Below are positions 16,014 through 25,512 of a stretch of 64,000 bases of DNA, in pieces. Position 1 is the first letter of the stretch; every line of letters begins with the position of its first letter. The notes under the pieces are model-generated. The model saw nothing but the letters and a program-made list of their open reading frames with translations. It was not told the origin of the DNA and made no database searches. The position numbers and the translations under genes are program-made. This DNA comes from Marisalimonas sp016777705. GTDB taxonomy: Bacteria; Pseudomonadota; Alphaproteobacteria; Puniceispirillales; Marisalimonadaceae. The stretch lies in assembly GCF_047717795.1 (NCBI RefSeq), contig NZ_CP159808.1, positions 496,001 to 560,000 of the forward strand, read 5' to 3'.

Positions 16014-17429
16014 ATGAATTTTGTTTTTTACGATTTGGAAACAACAGGTAGAAATGCTACCTGGGACCAGATACTTCAAATTGGAGCTATTTTAGTTGAT
16101 AGTAACTTTCAAGAAATAGATAGATTTGAAGAAAGGTGTCGCTTAAGGCAAGGTTTAATACCAGAACCAGGTGCTTTGATTGTTAATAAAACTTCTGTAG
16201 AAATGTTAAGTAATGTTAATTTATCCCATTATCAGTTAATAAAAAAAGTTTATGATGTTTTTAATAAATGGTCGCCAGCTATATTTATTGGTTACAACAC
16301 TATTAGTTTTGACGAAGAGTTTTTAAGAAAAACTTTTTTTAAACTATTACTAGAGCCTTATACAACGCAATTTAATGGTAATAGGAGAGCTGATGTTTTA
16401 GGAATGAGCAGATCATCTAAATATTACTATCCTGAATGTATAAACGTTGGTTTGAATGAGAAAGGTAACCAAGTGTTTAAATTAGATGTGTTAACTCAGT
16501 TAAACGATATCAAACATAATGCTCATGATGCAATGGGTGATGTCGAAGCTACTATTGAAATTGCACAAATTCTGAAAAATAAAGCCCAAAATGTTTGGCA
16601 ATCAGGGTTAAGTAATAGTAATAAAATTGAGGTAGATAATTTTCTTCTCAAAAATGATGTAATTTGTATGGATGAATATTTTTTTGGTAAATTTAATTCT
16701 TATGCCGTGACATATGTATGCAAAAATAAATTTAATTATCCACAATGTTTTGACTTAATTCATGATCCAATTGACTATTTTGAAATGTCAATTAAGGATT
16801 TAAAAACTAAAATGAAGCTTAAACCAAAATTTATCAAAGAAATTAAAAATAATAAGAATCCATTATTAATGGATGAAAGTTATATTGAAAAAATACCTTC
16901 CTATAAGACATTAGGCTTAAATATTCTTAAAGAAAGAGCTGAATTAATAAAAAACAATATTGATTTTAAAAATAAAATTCAAACAATACTGTTTGAAGAA
17001 AATGAAGAAAAACAAATGTTTAAATCACAAGTAGATATTGACCCTGAGGATAGCTTATATATTGGAGGCTTCCCTGATAATAGTGATAAATCAAAAATGT
17101 TACAGTTTCATAAAGCAGAATGGGAAGAAAAGTTTTTTATTTCAAACCAATTTAAAGATCCACGATACCAATATTTTGCTCATAGATTAATCTATGAAGA
17201 AGCCCCACAAATACTTCCTCAACTTGATTACGAAAAAATTCATAAAATTATTGCAAAACAAATATTAAGTACAGATAATGAAAAATGGAATACTGTTCCA
17301 AAATCATACCATCAACTAGACACACTAAGAGATCAATATGAAAATGAGAAGGATGACGAAAAAATTGAATTTTTAGGGGAATTAGATAATTTTCTTCAAA
17401 ACCTTGAAAACAGATATCAAAAAACATAA
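16014..17429 (+). CDS. sbcB: Exodeoxyribonuclease I
   Basis: The 471-residue protein begins with the DnaQ-type fold characteristic of exonuclease I (FYDLETTG, with D7 and E9 as metal ligands; IGYNTISFDEEFL; HNAHDAMGDVEATI supplying the general-base His and last Asp). It is followed by the SH3-like and helical regions that clamp single-stranded DNA. The enzyme digests single-stranded DNA 3' to 5' in recombination and mismatch repair. Length matches the E. coli enzyme (about 475). It follows tsaE by 12 bases and is 26 bases before trxA, so it is probably in one transcript with them. Family call is confident. Confidence 0.92.
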   Translation: MNFVFYDLETTGRNATWDQILQIGAILVDSNFQEIDRFEERCRLRQGLIPEPGALIVNKTSVEMLSNVNLSHYQLIKKVYDVFNKWSPAIFIGYNTISFDEEFLRKTFFKLLLEPYTTQFNGNRRADVLGMSRSSKYYYPECINVGLNEKGNQVFKLDVLTQLNDIKHNAHDAMGDVEATIEIAQILKNKAQNVWQSGLSNSNKIEVDNFLLKNDVICMDEYFFGKFNSYAVTYVCKNKFNYPQCFDLIHDPIDYFEMSIKDLKTKMKLKPKFIKEIKNNKNPLLMDESYIEKIPSYKTLGLNILKERAELIKNNIDFKNKIQTILFEENEEKQMFKSQVDIDPEDSLYIGGFPDNSDKSKMLQFHKAEWEEKFFISNQFKDPRYQYFAHRLIYEEAPQILPQLDYEKIHKIIAKQILSTDNEKWNTVPKSYHQLDTLRDQYENEKDDEKIEFLGELDNFLQNLENRYQKT

Positions 17430-17455
17430 TAATTATTAAATTAGGAGACTTATAT

Positions 17456-17776
17456 ATGGCGACCAATAAGACAAATGATCAAAATTTTAAAATAGATGTT
17501 TTGGACTCAAAGCAGCCTGTTTTAGTTGATTTCTGGGCAGAATGGTGTGGTCCATGTAAGGCTATTGCCCCATCTCTTGAAGAGTTATCCGAGGAAATGG
17601 CTAGTAAGCTTAAAATTGTTAAAATTAATGTTGACGAAAACCCTTCAATTTCTCAAACTTATAGTATTAGAAGTATTCCGGCTTTAATGATATTCAAAGA
17701 TGGTGAAAAAATTTCAGAAAAAATGGGAGCTCTTCCTAAGTCAGCACTTCAATCATGGGTTAATGAAACTATTTGA
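17456..17776 (+). CDS. trxA: Thioredoxin
   Basis: The 106-residue protein has the classical active site WAEWCGPCK (C31 and C34), the buried Asp in VLVDFWAEW and the cis-proline in RSIPALMIF. It reduces cytoplasmic disulfides, including those of ribonucleotide reductase and PAPS reductase. AGGAGA lies at the right spacing from the ATG. It converges with folC, 11 bases away on the other strand. The trxA-folC-accD neighbourhood is conserved in alphaproteobacteria, although trxA is here on the opposite strand to folC. Confidence 0.95.
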   Translation: MATNKTNDQNFKIDVLDSKQPVLVDFWAEWCGPCKAIAPSLEELSEEMASKLKIVKINVDENPSISQTYSIRSIPALMIFKDGEKISEKMGALPKSALQSWVNETI

Positions 17777-17787
17777 ACAACAACACA

Positions 17788-19020
17788 TCAGTTAATGACT
17801 GTTTCATTATATTTTAATACATGTCCTGTTAGATACAAAGAACCAGTTATGAGTAATGGTAAATTTTTATCAGATCTTTGTAGTGCATTTTCTAAACTTT
17901 CACATCTAAAAATGCTTAGTTGAATGTTTTTTAATTCTTGAGATAATTCTTCTGAACTATAGGCTGATTCAACCCCAGGAATTGAGATAACGAATATTCT
18001 ATTTATATGTTTTTTAAAAGTATTTACAAATTCAATAGGATTTCTATTATTTAACATTCCAATAATTAAATCATACTTTTTGATTGGATTGTTGTTAAGG
18101 AAATTTTCTAAAACAACGGCTCCATCTTCATTATGAGAGCCGTCTAAAATAGTAATATTATTTCTAAATTTAGTAATTTGTCCCTTTTCTATATATTCAA
18201 TTCTTCCATGCCATTGTGTTCTTTGTAACCCTTTAATAACATTTGACTTAGATATATTGGGTATTATTGTTTTAGCAGCTGTGTAAGCTGTAGAAGCATT
18301 TTCATATTGATGTTTCCCTCTTAAACCAAGTGGAGTTGATGAAGGTATAGATTTTAATTCTATTAAGTTTGCTTTCATTTTTTGAACACGTTCTATAAGC
18401 GTCTTATAAGCCTTTTGGTTATTTTGTTTAGCAATAATAATGGGAAGACTTTCTCTAAGTATTCCTGCTTTTTCTGTAGCAATACTTTCTATAGTTTTAC
18501 CAAGATATTCAGTATGATCGAACCCTATTTTAGTTATTATACAAAGTTTCTTTTTATCAATTATGTTAGTGGCATCCAATCTCCCACCTAATCCAGTCTC
18601 TATTATGTTGATATCACTGGGGTTTCTGTGAAATGCAATCAGAGCTGCAGCAGTAGTAATTTCAAAAAAAGTAATTGGCTTATTTTTATTGTTAGATTCA
18701 ATTTCTTCTAAAATATCAATTAACATTTCTTCAGAAATTTTTTTTTGCTTTATACGAATGCGTTCATTAAAGTTGATTAAATGAGGTGAAGTATAGATAT
18801 TAACAGAATAGCTGTGAGCTTCGAATATTTCTTTAAGGAAAGATGCAGTTGACCCTTTACCATTTGTTCCAGCAATATGGATGACATTGCTTAATTGATT
18901 ATGAGGACTCCCAAATTTATTCATTAATAAATTTAATCTAGTAAGATCAAAGTCTATTAGTTTAGGGTGAAGGGAAAACATTCTATTAAGAGTGTTTGTT
19001 AATTTTTTTTGATGAACCAT
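17788..19020 (-). CDS. folC: Bifunctional folylpolyglutamate synthase / dihydrofolate synthase
   Basis: The 410-residue Mur-ligase-type enzyme adds glutamate to dihydropteroate and to tetrahydrofolates. It has the P-loop IAGTNGKGSTASF (about residue 47), the metal-binding region FDHTEYLGKTIESIATEKAGI, and the C-terminal domain with LDGSHNEDGA. Length is typical. It is the last gene of the minus-strand run and follows accD by about 29 bases, as in many alphaproteobacteria. No ribosome site of note. Confidence 0.93.
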   Translation of the reverse strand: MVHQKKLTNTLNRMFSLHPKLIDFDLTRLNLLMNKFGSPHNQLSNVIHIAGTNGKGSTASFLKEIFEAHSYSVNIYTSPHLINFNERIRIKQKKISEEMLIDILEEIESNNKNKPITFFEITTAAALIAFHRNPSDINIIETGLGGRLDATNIIDKKKLCIITKIGFDHTEYLGKTIESIATEKAGILRESLPIIIAKQNNQKAYKTLIERVQKMKANLIELKSIPSSTPLGLRGKHQYENASTAYTAAKTIIPNISKSNVIKGLQRTQWHGRIEYIEKGQITKFRNNITILDGSHNEDGAVVLENFLNNNPIKKYDLIIGMLNNRNPIEFVNTFKKHINRIFVISIPGVESAYSSEELSQELKNIQLSIFRCESLENALQRSDKNLPLLITGSLYLTGHVLKYNETVIN

Positions 19021-19049
19021 GTGGTTAAGTATAATTAAAAATAAATGAT

Positions 19050-19904
19050 CTATTTTTTATAAAAAGTTAATGTTTTTAATAAATTTGATATTGTTTGCTT
19101 TTGTTCAGATCTAGGAATAACTAAATCAACCATGCCATGTGATTTTAAGTATTCCGCAGTTTGAAAATCCTCTGGAAGTTTTTCTTTAACCGTTTCTTCA
19201 ATTACTCTTCTGCCAGCAAAACCAATAATCGCTCCAGGTTCAGCTATATGTATATCACCTAACATTGCAAAGCTAGCTGTGACGCCGCCAGTCGTTGGAT
19301 TAGCAAGTAATACAATGTACGGTAATTTAGCTTTTTTAAGTCTATTGATAGCAATTGTAGTTCTGGGCATCTGCATAAGTGAAAAAATACCTTCTTGCAT
19401 ACGTGCTCCACCTGAAGATGGCACAACCATCAGGGAACATTTTCTTTTTATGGCTTCTTCAGCTGCTAAAATTAATCCATTACCTACTTGTCTTCCCATA
19501 GACCCAGCCATAAATGAAAAATCAAAGCAGGCTATAACTAAAGGAATGTTATTGATAGAACCAAAGCACACTAATAACGCATCATCTAGTTTTGTTTTAT
19601 TTTGAGCTTCTTGTAATCGGTCACTATACTTTTTTTTATCTTTAAATTTTAAAGGGTCGGTATTTAGTTTTGGCATGGAAATGTTTTCAATACTATCTTT
19701 ATCAAATATGAATTCTATTCTCTCCTTAGCTGAAAGGTGATCGTGGTATCCGCAAGTTTTACAGACATTATTACTTTCATGAAATTCTTTATGAAAGATC
19801 ATTTGTAAACATGATTTACATTTTACCCATAAAATTTCTTCAGGCTCGTCTCTTTTAACAAAGGCCTTAAATCTAGGTAATACTGTTTCTTTAATCCAAT
19901 TCAA
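19050..19904 (-). CDS. accD: Acetyl-CoA carboxylase carboxyltransferase subunit beta
   Basis: The 284-residue subunit has the N-terminal four-cysteine zinc ribbon (C29, C32, C48, C51; VKCKSC and VCKTCGYH) and the crotonase-like carboxyltransferase core with SSGGARMQEGIFSLMQM and LANPTTGGVTASFAMLGD. With AccA it transfers CO2 from carboxybiotin to acetyl-CoA, the first step of fatty acid synthesis. It sits between trpA and folC, the order usual for the class. AccA, AccB and AccC are not in the window. Confidence 0.96.
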   Translation of the reverse strand: MNWIKETVLPRFKAFVKRDEPEEILWVKCKSCLQMIFHKEFHESNNVCKTCGYHDHLSAKERIEFIFDKDSIENISMPKLNTDPLKFKDKKKYSDRLQEAQNKTKLDDALLVCFGSINNIPLVIACFDFSFMAGSMGRQVGNGLILAAEEAIKRKCSLMVVPSSGGARMQEGIFSLMQMPRTTIAINRLKKAKLPYIVLLANPTTGGVTASFAMLGDIHIAEPGAIIGFAGRRVIEETVKEKLPEDFQTAEYLKSHGMVDLVIPRSEQKQTISNLLKTLTFYKK

Positions 19905-19948
19905 TATTCTACCTTTCTTTCTTTAATTAAATATTTAAAAATTAAGGT

Positions 19949-20764
19949 TTAATTATGTTTAATTCTATTTGATATTTTAGATACAAATTCGATACAAGAC
20001 TTAATAGTGACCTTTTTATTTTCACCTTTCTCAGATGATGATTTGATTAAATCCACTACTGCTGAACCAATAACTATTCCGTCGGAAATTGATGCCATTG
20101 AATAGGCTTGTTCTGGTGAACGAATTCCAAAGCCTATGATAGTTGGAATATCCGTAATAGATTTTATTTTTTTTAGGTTCATGGATACATCGTCAACATT
20201 AGGAGCCTGAGTACCAGTTATTCCAGTGATTGAAACATAATATACGAAACCTGTAGCCTTTTTCAAAACTTGAACTAGTCTGTCTTTTGTAGTAGTAGGC
20301 GTAATCAATCTAATAAAACTTAGGCCTTGTTTTTCTGAATAATTATACAATTCATCATCTTCCTCAGGAGGTAAATCTACAATGATTATACCATCTACAC
20401 CACAATCAATAGATTTAGTTACAAAATCTTCTTTACCATATTTATATATAGGGTTGTAATAACCCATTAATATAATCGGAGTATAATTATTTTTTTCTCT
20501 AAATTTTTTTACAAGATTTAAACATTTTTCTAGGTTCATTCCAGACTTCAGAGCTCTTTGGCTCGATAGCTGAATAGCGGGGCCATCCGCCATAGGATCA
20601 GAGAAAGGCATACCTATTTCAATAAAATCTACTCCATTATCTGGTAATCGTTCAATTATATTTATTGACGTTTCAAAATCAGGATCTCCGGCTGTCAAGA
20701 AAATACCTAGGGCTTTTTGATTGTTTTGTTTTAAAATATTAAATGTATTTTGAATTCTACTCAT
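19949..20764 (-). CDS. trpA: Tryptophan synthase alpha chain
   Basis: This 271-residue TIM barrel cleaves indole-3-glycerol phosphate to indole and glyceraldehyde 3-phosphate. The catalytic Glu and Asp are in DFIEIGMPFSDPMADGPAIQ, and IGFGIRSPEQA is the phosphate-binding loop near the C-terminus. The indole passes through a tunnel to TrpB. It follows trpB by 15 bases in the minus-strand run trpF-trpB-trpA-accD. Length is standard. Confidence 0.96.
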   Translation of the reverse strand: MSRIQNTFNILKQNNQKALGIFLTAGDPDFETSINIIERLPDNGVDFIEIGMPFSDPMADGPAIQLSSQRALKSGMNLEKCLNLVKKFREKNNYTPIILMGYYNPIYKYGKEDFVTKSIDCGVDGIIIVDLPPEEDDELYNYSEKQGLSFIRLITPTTTKDRLVQVLKKATGFVYYVSITGITGTQAPNVDDVSMNLKKIKSITDIPTIIGFGIRSPEQAYSMASISDGIVIGSAVVDLIKSSSEKGENKKVTIKSCIEFVSKISNRIKHN

Positions 20765-20779
20765 TTGTTGATTTTACCC

Positions 20780-21991
20780 TTAAGGTTTCATAATCAAAGG
20801 TAAAACAGAGGATAAATCTTTATCGCCTCTTCCGCACATATTCATTATTATGATTTCACCTTTTCTTTTTGTAGCTAATTTTCCAGTAATATGTAGAGCG
20901 TGTGCAGGTTCAAGTGCAGGAATTATTCCTTCTAATCTGCTACATAGTTTAAATGCCGCTAGGCTTTCTTCATCTGTTGTAGATAAATATTTAATCCTAC
21001 CAATGTCATGTAACCAAGAATGTTCAGGTCCTATACCTGGATAATCTAATCCAGCAGATATTGAATGTGCATCATTAATTTGTCCGTCGTTATCCTGTAA
21101 TAAATATGTTCTATTACCATGAAGTATTCCAGGAGTCCCTGCAGAGAGAGAAGCCGCATGTTTGTTTGTTTTTAATCCTTTTCCAGCAGCTTCAACTCCA
21201 AAAATTTCAACCTCTTTGTCATCAAGAAAAGGATGGAACAATCCCAGAGCATTAGATCCTCCACCAATACATGCTACGAGAGCATTGGGCAAACAGTTCT
21301 CTTTTTCTAAAATTTGTTTTTTTGCTTCTTCTCCAATTATAGATTGAAAATCTCGAACCATTTTAGGGTAAGGGTGTGGGCCAGCAGCAGTTCCTATGAT
21401 ATAGAAATGAGTATTTGCGTTTGATACCCAAAACCTAAGGGCATCGTTCATAGCATCTTTTAAAGTACCAGTTCCAGAAGTAACAGGGTTAATCTTTGCA
21501 CCTAAAAGTTGCATTCTTTGTACGTTAGGCTTTTGCCTTTCTATATCCTTTGCTCCCATAAAAACTTCACATTCAAAACCAAATAAGGCACAAGCAGTCG
21601 CAGTTGCAACTCCATGTTGGCCAGCTCCAGTTTCTGCAATTATTTTATTTTTACCCATTCTTTTAGCCAATAAAATTTGTCCAACGACATTGTTTATTTT
21701 ATGCGCTCCGGTGTGGTTTAGTTCATCTCTTTTTAAATAAATTTTAGCACCACCAAAAAATTCTGTTAGTCTTTCCGCAAAATATAGAGGACTCGGTCTA
21801 CCAATATAATCTCTTCTATACATATCCAAATCATCTAAAAATAACTGATCTTTAAGAGCTTCTTCGTATGATTTTTCAACGTTTAATACCAGTGGCATAA
21901 GTGTTTCTGCTACAAACCTTCCGCCGTGGATACCAAATCTTCCATTAGAATCAGGACCTGTTCTCAAACTATTTAAATTAATATTTGTCAT
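20780..21991 (-). CDS. trpB: Tryptophan synthase beta chain
   Basis: The 403-residue PLP enzyme condenses indole with serine. The Schiff-base lysine is in HTGAHKINNVVGQ, the catalytic Glu and glycine-rich segment are in AETGAGQHGVATATACALFG, and the phosphate loop is GGGSNALGLF. The C-terminal MNMCGRGDKDLSSV matches the family (serine hydroxyl loop). It lies 10 bases after trpF and 15 before trpA, so one transcript and the TrpA2B2 complex are expected. The remaining trp genes (trpE, G, D, C) are not in the window. Confidence 0.97.
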   Translation of the reverse strand: MTNINLNSLRTGPDSNGRFGIHGGRFVAETLMPLVLNVEKSYEEALKDQLFLDDLDMYRRDYIGRPSPLYFAERLTEFFGGAKIYLKRDELNHTGAHKINNVVGQILLAKRMGKNKIIAETGAGQHGVATATACALFGFECEVFMGAKDIERQKPNVQRMQLLGAKINPVTSGTGTLKDAMNDALRFWVSNANTHFYIIGTAAGPHPYPKMVRDFQSIIGEEAKKQILEKENCLPNALVACIGGGSNALGLFHPFLDDKEVEIFGVEAAGKGLKTNKHAASLSAGTPGILHGNRTYLLQDNDGQINDAHSISAGLDYPGIGPEHSWLHDIGRIKYLSTTDEESLAAFKLCSRLEGIIPALEPAHALHITGKLATKRKGEIIIMNMCGRGDKDLSSVLPLIMKP

Positions 21992-22001
21992 ATTTCATCC
22001 A

Positions 22002-22643
22002 TTAAATATTTCTACATTTTGTTATAAAATTTTTAATCATTTCTGGATCTTTTATCCCTTTACTTATTTCAACTCCAGAAGAAATATCTATTGCAGGTGG
22101 ATTACTAATTTTAACTGCCTGTTCTATATTATTTATATTAAGGCCACCTGCAAGCATCCATTTTTTTTGTGGCTCACAGTTTTTTATAATATTCCAGTTA
22201 AACATTTCACCATTACCTCCTGGTAAAATAGTTGAAGGTGAATCTAAAAGAAGAATATCACATAAATTTTCATAATCTTGATTTGCTTTTATTAAATCTA
22301 ATTTATTTTTAATTCCTATACCTTTGATTATTGGAATTTCGAATTTTACTTTAATTTCTTTACACCTTAAAGGAGTTTCATTTCCATGAAATTGAAAGTA
22401 GTCAGGTTTAATGTTTTGTTTAATTTCCTTAATAAAATCATCATCAGAATTAACTGTTAAGGCAACTATTTTTGAATGTCGGTTACGATTTTTTAATAAC
22501 TGTTGTGCATCACCCAGAGATAGATTTCGTGGAGATTTATCATAAAAAACTAAACCTATATAATCGGCTTTGCTTTCTATGGCAGCATCCATACACAATT
22601 TATCGTTTATACCACATATTTTTATTTCAAAATTATTACTCAT
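22002..22643 (-). CDS. trpF: Phosphoribosylanthranilate isomerase
   Basis: The 213-residue TIM barrel performs the Amadori rearrangement to CdRP in tryptophan synthesis. The catalytic Cys is in KICGI near the N-terminus and the catalytic Asp is in LLLDSP (about residue 133). FVFYDKSPRNLS, QFHGNE and AGGLNINNIEQAV are family motifs. It is the first of the trpFBA cluster and follows ihfB by 26 bases. The gene often found between ihfB and trpF in alphaproteobacteria (lapA) is not present. Confidence 0.94.
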   Translation of the reverse strand: MSNNFEIKICGINDKLCMDAAIESKADYIGLVFYDKSPRNLSLGDAQQLLKNRNRHSKIVALTVNSDDDFIKEIKQNIKPDYFQFHGNETPLRCKEIKVKFEIPIIKGIGIKNKLDLIKANQDYENLCDILLLDSPSTILPGGNGEMFNWNIIKNCEPQKKWMLAGGLNINNIEQAVKISNPPAIDISSGVEISKGIKDPEMIKNFITKCRNI

Positions 22644-22669
22644 CTTTTAAAATACAAATGTGGTAAGTA

Positions 22670-22948
22670 TCATTTGTTTAAACGGTCTTTCATATTTTTT
22701 CCCATTCTAAAATATGGGATCTTTTTTGCAGGAACTGCTACAACTGATCCATTTTTTGGATTTCTAGCAATGCGAGCATCTCTTTCTTTTGAACCAAAAA
22801 CTCCAAAACCCCTTAACTCTACTCTATCGTTTTTAACAATAGCGTTGCTAATTGTATTAAAAAAAATATTTACAATTTTTGAGGCATCTTTTTGATAAAC
22901 TCCTGGATTTAAATTAACAATTTTTGTTATTAGATCTGATTTATTCAA
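22670..22948 (-). CDS. ihfB: Integration host factor subunit beta
   Basis: The 92-residue protein is a DNA-bending HU/IHF-family member. It has the N-terminal helices (MNKSDLITKIVNLNPGVYQK) and the beta-arm region with RVELRGFGVFGSKERDARIARNPKNG (in part), whose arginine-proline tip inserts into the minor groove, ending in VPYFRMGKNMKDRLNK. The rpsA-ihfB neighbourhood separates it from HU. It partners with IhfA, encoded elsewhere. It follows rpsA by 16 bases. Confidence 0.92.
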   Translation of the reverse strand: MNKSDLITKIVNLNPGVYQKDASKIVNIFFNTISNAIVKNDRVELRGFGVFGSKERDARIARNPKNGSVVAVPAKKIPYFRMGKNMKDRLNK

Positions 22949-22964
22949 TTTAATACCTCATTTA

Positions 22965-24677
22965 TTATTCTTTAGAAATTTTATCCTTTTTAGCCAAGGC
23001 AGCACCAAGAATATCTCCTAAACTTGCACCACTGTCTGATGATCCAAATTCGGCCATAGCTTTCTTTTCTTCTTCGATTTCTCTAGCCTTGATAGAAAGG
23101 TTAATTTTTCTTTGTTTTTTATCAATATTTGTAACAGTAGCATCAACTTTATCGCCAACTCCATATCTATCTGTTCTTTGATCATTTCTTTCTCTAGCTA
23201 AGTCACTTTTCTTTATAAAGCCTTTAATATTATCGCCTACAGTCACATCCAAGCCATTGTCTGAGATTACTGCTATTGTACATGTAACAGTAGAGCCTTT
23301 TCTTATATTATCGATCTCTGATGACGCTAGGTCTTCGGTCAATTGTTTTATACCAAGAGATATTCTTTCTTTATCAACATCAATATCTAATATTTTGGCT
23401 TTTATAGTGTCACCTTTAGTAAAACCTTTAATCAATTCGTCACCATTACCGTCCCAACTAAGGTCAGACAAGTGAACTAAACCATCAATATCGTCAGAGA
23501 GCCCTATAAAAAGACCAAATTCTGTAATATTTCTTATCTCACCTTCAATTGTAATTCCAGTCTTATTATTATCTTTATAGGATTTCCATGGATTCTCTAT
23601 GCATTGTTTTATTCCAAGTGAAATTCTTCTTTTTGACACGTCAATTTCAAGAACAATTACTTCAACTTTTTCTGAAGTTGATACAATTTTACCTGGGTGA
23701 ACATTTTTTTTAGTCCAACTCATCTCAGAAACATGAACTAAACCTTCAATACCGTCCTCTAACTCTACGAAGGAACCATAATCTGTTATGTTAGTAACTA
23801 CGCCATTCATTTTGGAGCCCACTGGAAATCTGTCAATAACTTTTAACCAAGGATCTTCTGTTAATTGTTTTATTCCTAGAGAAATTCTTTGAGTTTCGTC
23901 ATTAAACTTAATAACCTTAACTTGAACTGATTCTCCCATTTGCAAAGCTTCTGAAGGGTGGTTAATTCTTTTCCAAGAAATATCAGTTACATGCAATAAT
24001 CCATCAACACCACCTAAGTCAACGAATGCCCCATAATCAGTTATATTTTTAACAATACCTTGTAGTACTTGACCTTCTTGTAAATTAGCAACTAATTCAG
24101 ATTTAGCTTCAGCCCTACTATCTTCAAGTACAGCTCTTCGAGAAACTACAATATTTCCTCTTCTTCTATCCATTTTTAAAATTTGAAATGGTTGAGGAGT
24201 ACCCATCAAGGCACCCAAGTCTTTTATTGGTCTAATGTCAACTTGACTTCCTGGTAAGAAAGCAGTAGCACCTTCAAGGTCAACTGTAAAACCTCCTTTT
24301 ACTTTACCAAATATAACCCCGTTAACTCTCTTTTGTTCTTCAAGAGCCTTTTCTAAATTAATCCATGATTCTTCTCTTTTTGCTTTTTCACGACTTAAAA
24401 CAGCATGACCATTTATATCTTCTAATCTTTCAATATAGACTTCAACTATATCACCTGGGTTAATTTGAATATCATCTTCACTATTTCCAAACTCTCTTAT
24501 AGAAACTCTTCCTTCAGATTTAAGTCCTACGTCTATTAAAATCATATCTTTTTCTATTGATAAAACTGTTCCAGATACTACTGAACCTTCAATACTTGCC
24601 ATTTCTTGAAAGCTTTGATCTAGTAATTCTGCAAAATTTTCACTAGTAGAGTTGGCTGTTATATCAGCTTGGGACAA
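22965..24677 (-). CDS. rpsA: 30S ribosomal protein S1
   Basis: The 570-residue protein consists of six S1 RNA-binding domains. Repeated signatures such as GIVKNITDYGAFVDLGGVDG, GLLHVTDISW, GLVHVSEMSW and RISLGIKQ are visible at about 75-residue intervals. S1 binds mRNA leaders on the 30S subunit and is especially needed for leaders without strong ribosome sites, which are frequent in this window. It lies after cmk with a 138-base gap, long enough for its own promoter and an autoregulatory leader. Length matches E. coli (557). Confidence 0.97.
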   Translation of the reverse strand: MSQADITANSTSENFAELLDQSFQEMASIEGSVVSGTVLSIEKDMILIDVGLKSEGRVSIREFGNSEDDIQINPGDIVEVYIERLEDINGHAVLSREKAKREESWINLEKALEEQKRVNGVIFGKVKGGFTVDLEGATAFLPGSQVDIRPIKDLGALMGTPQPFQILKMDRRRGNIVVSRRAVLEDSRAEAKSELVANLQEGQVLQGIVKNITDYGAFVDLGGVDGLLHVTDISWKRINHPSEALQMGESVQVKVIKFNDETQRISLGIKQLTEDPWLKVIDRFPVGSKMNGVVTNITDYGSFVELEDGIEGLVHVSEMSWTKKNVHPGKIVSTSEKVEVIVLEIDVSKRRISLGIKQCIENPWKSYKDNNKTGITIEGEIRNITEFGLFIGLSDDIDGLVHLSDLSWDGNGDELIKGFTKGDTIKAKILDIDVDKERISLGIKQLTEDLASSEIDNIRKGSTVTCTIAVISDNGLDVTVGDNIKGFIKKSDLARERNDQRTDRYGVGDKVDATVTNIDKKQRKINLSIKAREIEEEKKAMAEFGSSDSGASLGDILGAALAKKDKISKE

Positions 24678-24815
24678 TATATTCTCCTATTAATTATGTG
24701 CTTAAAAGCATTGTGCTGAGGTTATAATTATGGAAACTAAAGAATTAACTCTTAAATTATAAATATTTGTGTCAGCTTGTTAAATGTTAAATTTATTGAT
24801 TGAAATTTCCATTTT

Positions 24816-25484
24816 TCAACCTACTATTTTATTACTTCTTTCAATAATTTTAGTAGCAATTGACATTACCTCATCAGCACTAATTGAACTTGTATCTATA
24901 ATAAATGCATCTTCAGCTGGTACTAAAGGTGATGTCTTTCTTCTACTATCAGATAAATCTCTCTTTGTTATATCAATTATTAAAGACTGCAACATACACT
25001 CTTCATCATTCCCATGCAAGAAAGATATGTTTTTTTCTAAAAGTCTTCTTTTTGCTCTAATTTCTACTGAAGCATTAATAAAAAATTTAAAATTTGCATT
25101 AGGTAGGATTTTAGTTCCTATATCTCGTCCATCTAGTATACAACCACCATATTTTTCCTTATTAACATTAGCAAATTCTATCTGTTTTAAATTAAGTGTC
25201 TCTCTAAGGCCTGGAAAGGATGCAATCTTTGAAGCTAGAGCTGCTACTACTTCAGTTCTTAATTTATTATTTTCTAATTGCTTAAAACTTAATTTCTTAG
25301 CAATTTTACAACTTTCTATTTCTAAATTTGTGTAATCGTTTTTTTTATCATTAATCAATTCTAAAGCTACCATTCTATACATAGAACCTGTGTCTAAATG
25401 AGGGAAATCATATTTAACAGACAATCTTCTTGCTAAAGTTCCTTTTCCTGATGCTGCTGTGCCATCAATTGCTATTTCAATCAT
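24816..25484 (-). CDS. cmk: Cytidylate kinase
   Basis: The 222-residue kinase phosphorylates CMP and dCMP with ATP. It has the P-loop IDGTAASGKGTLARRL, the NMP-binding region beginning LDTGSMYRMVALEL, and the DGRDIGTKILPNA motif conserved in Cmk. It lies 28 bases after aroA in the conserved aroA-cmk-rpsA order. Length is typical. Confidence 0.95.
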   Translation of the reverse strand: MIEIAIDGTAASGKGTLARRLSVKYDFPHLDTGSMYRMVALELINDKKNDYTNLEIESCKIAKKLSFKQLENNKLRTEVVAALASKIASFPGLRETLNLKQIEFANVNKEKYGGCILDGRDIGTKILPNANFKFFINASVEIRAKRRLLEKNISFLHGNDEECMLQSLIIDITKRDLSDSRRKTSPLVPAEDAFIIDTSSISADEVMSIATKIIERSNKIVG

Positions 25485-25512
25485 TTTATTAATAACTTAA
25501 TATTTTTTTAAT

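Noticed and set aside
22644..22669. Tryptophan attenuator before trpF
   Set aside because: Only 26 bases separate ihfB and trpF, with no leader peptide or terminator; trpFBA is probably read from upstream promoters.
24784..25335. Plus-strand ORF of 183 codons opposite cmk
   Set aside because: It is the antisense shadow of cmk, whose minus-strand frame has clear kinase motifs and operon context.
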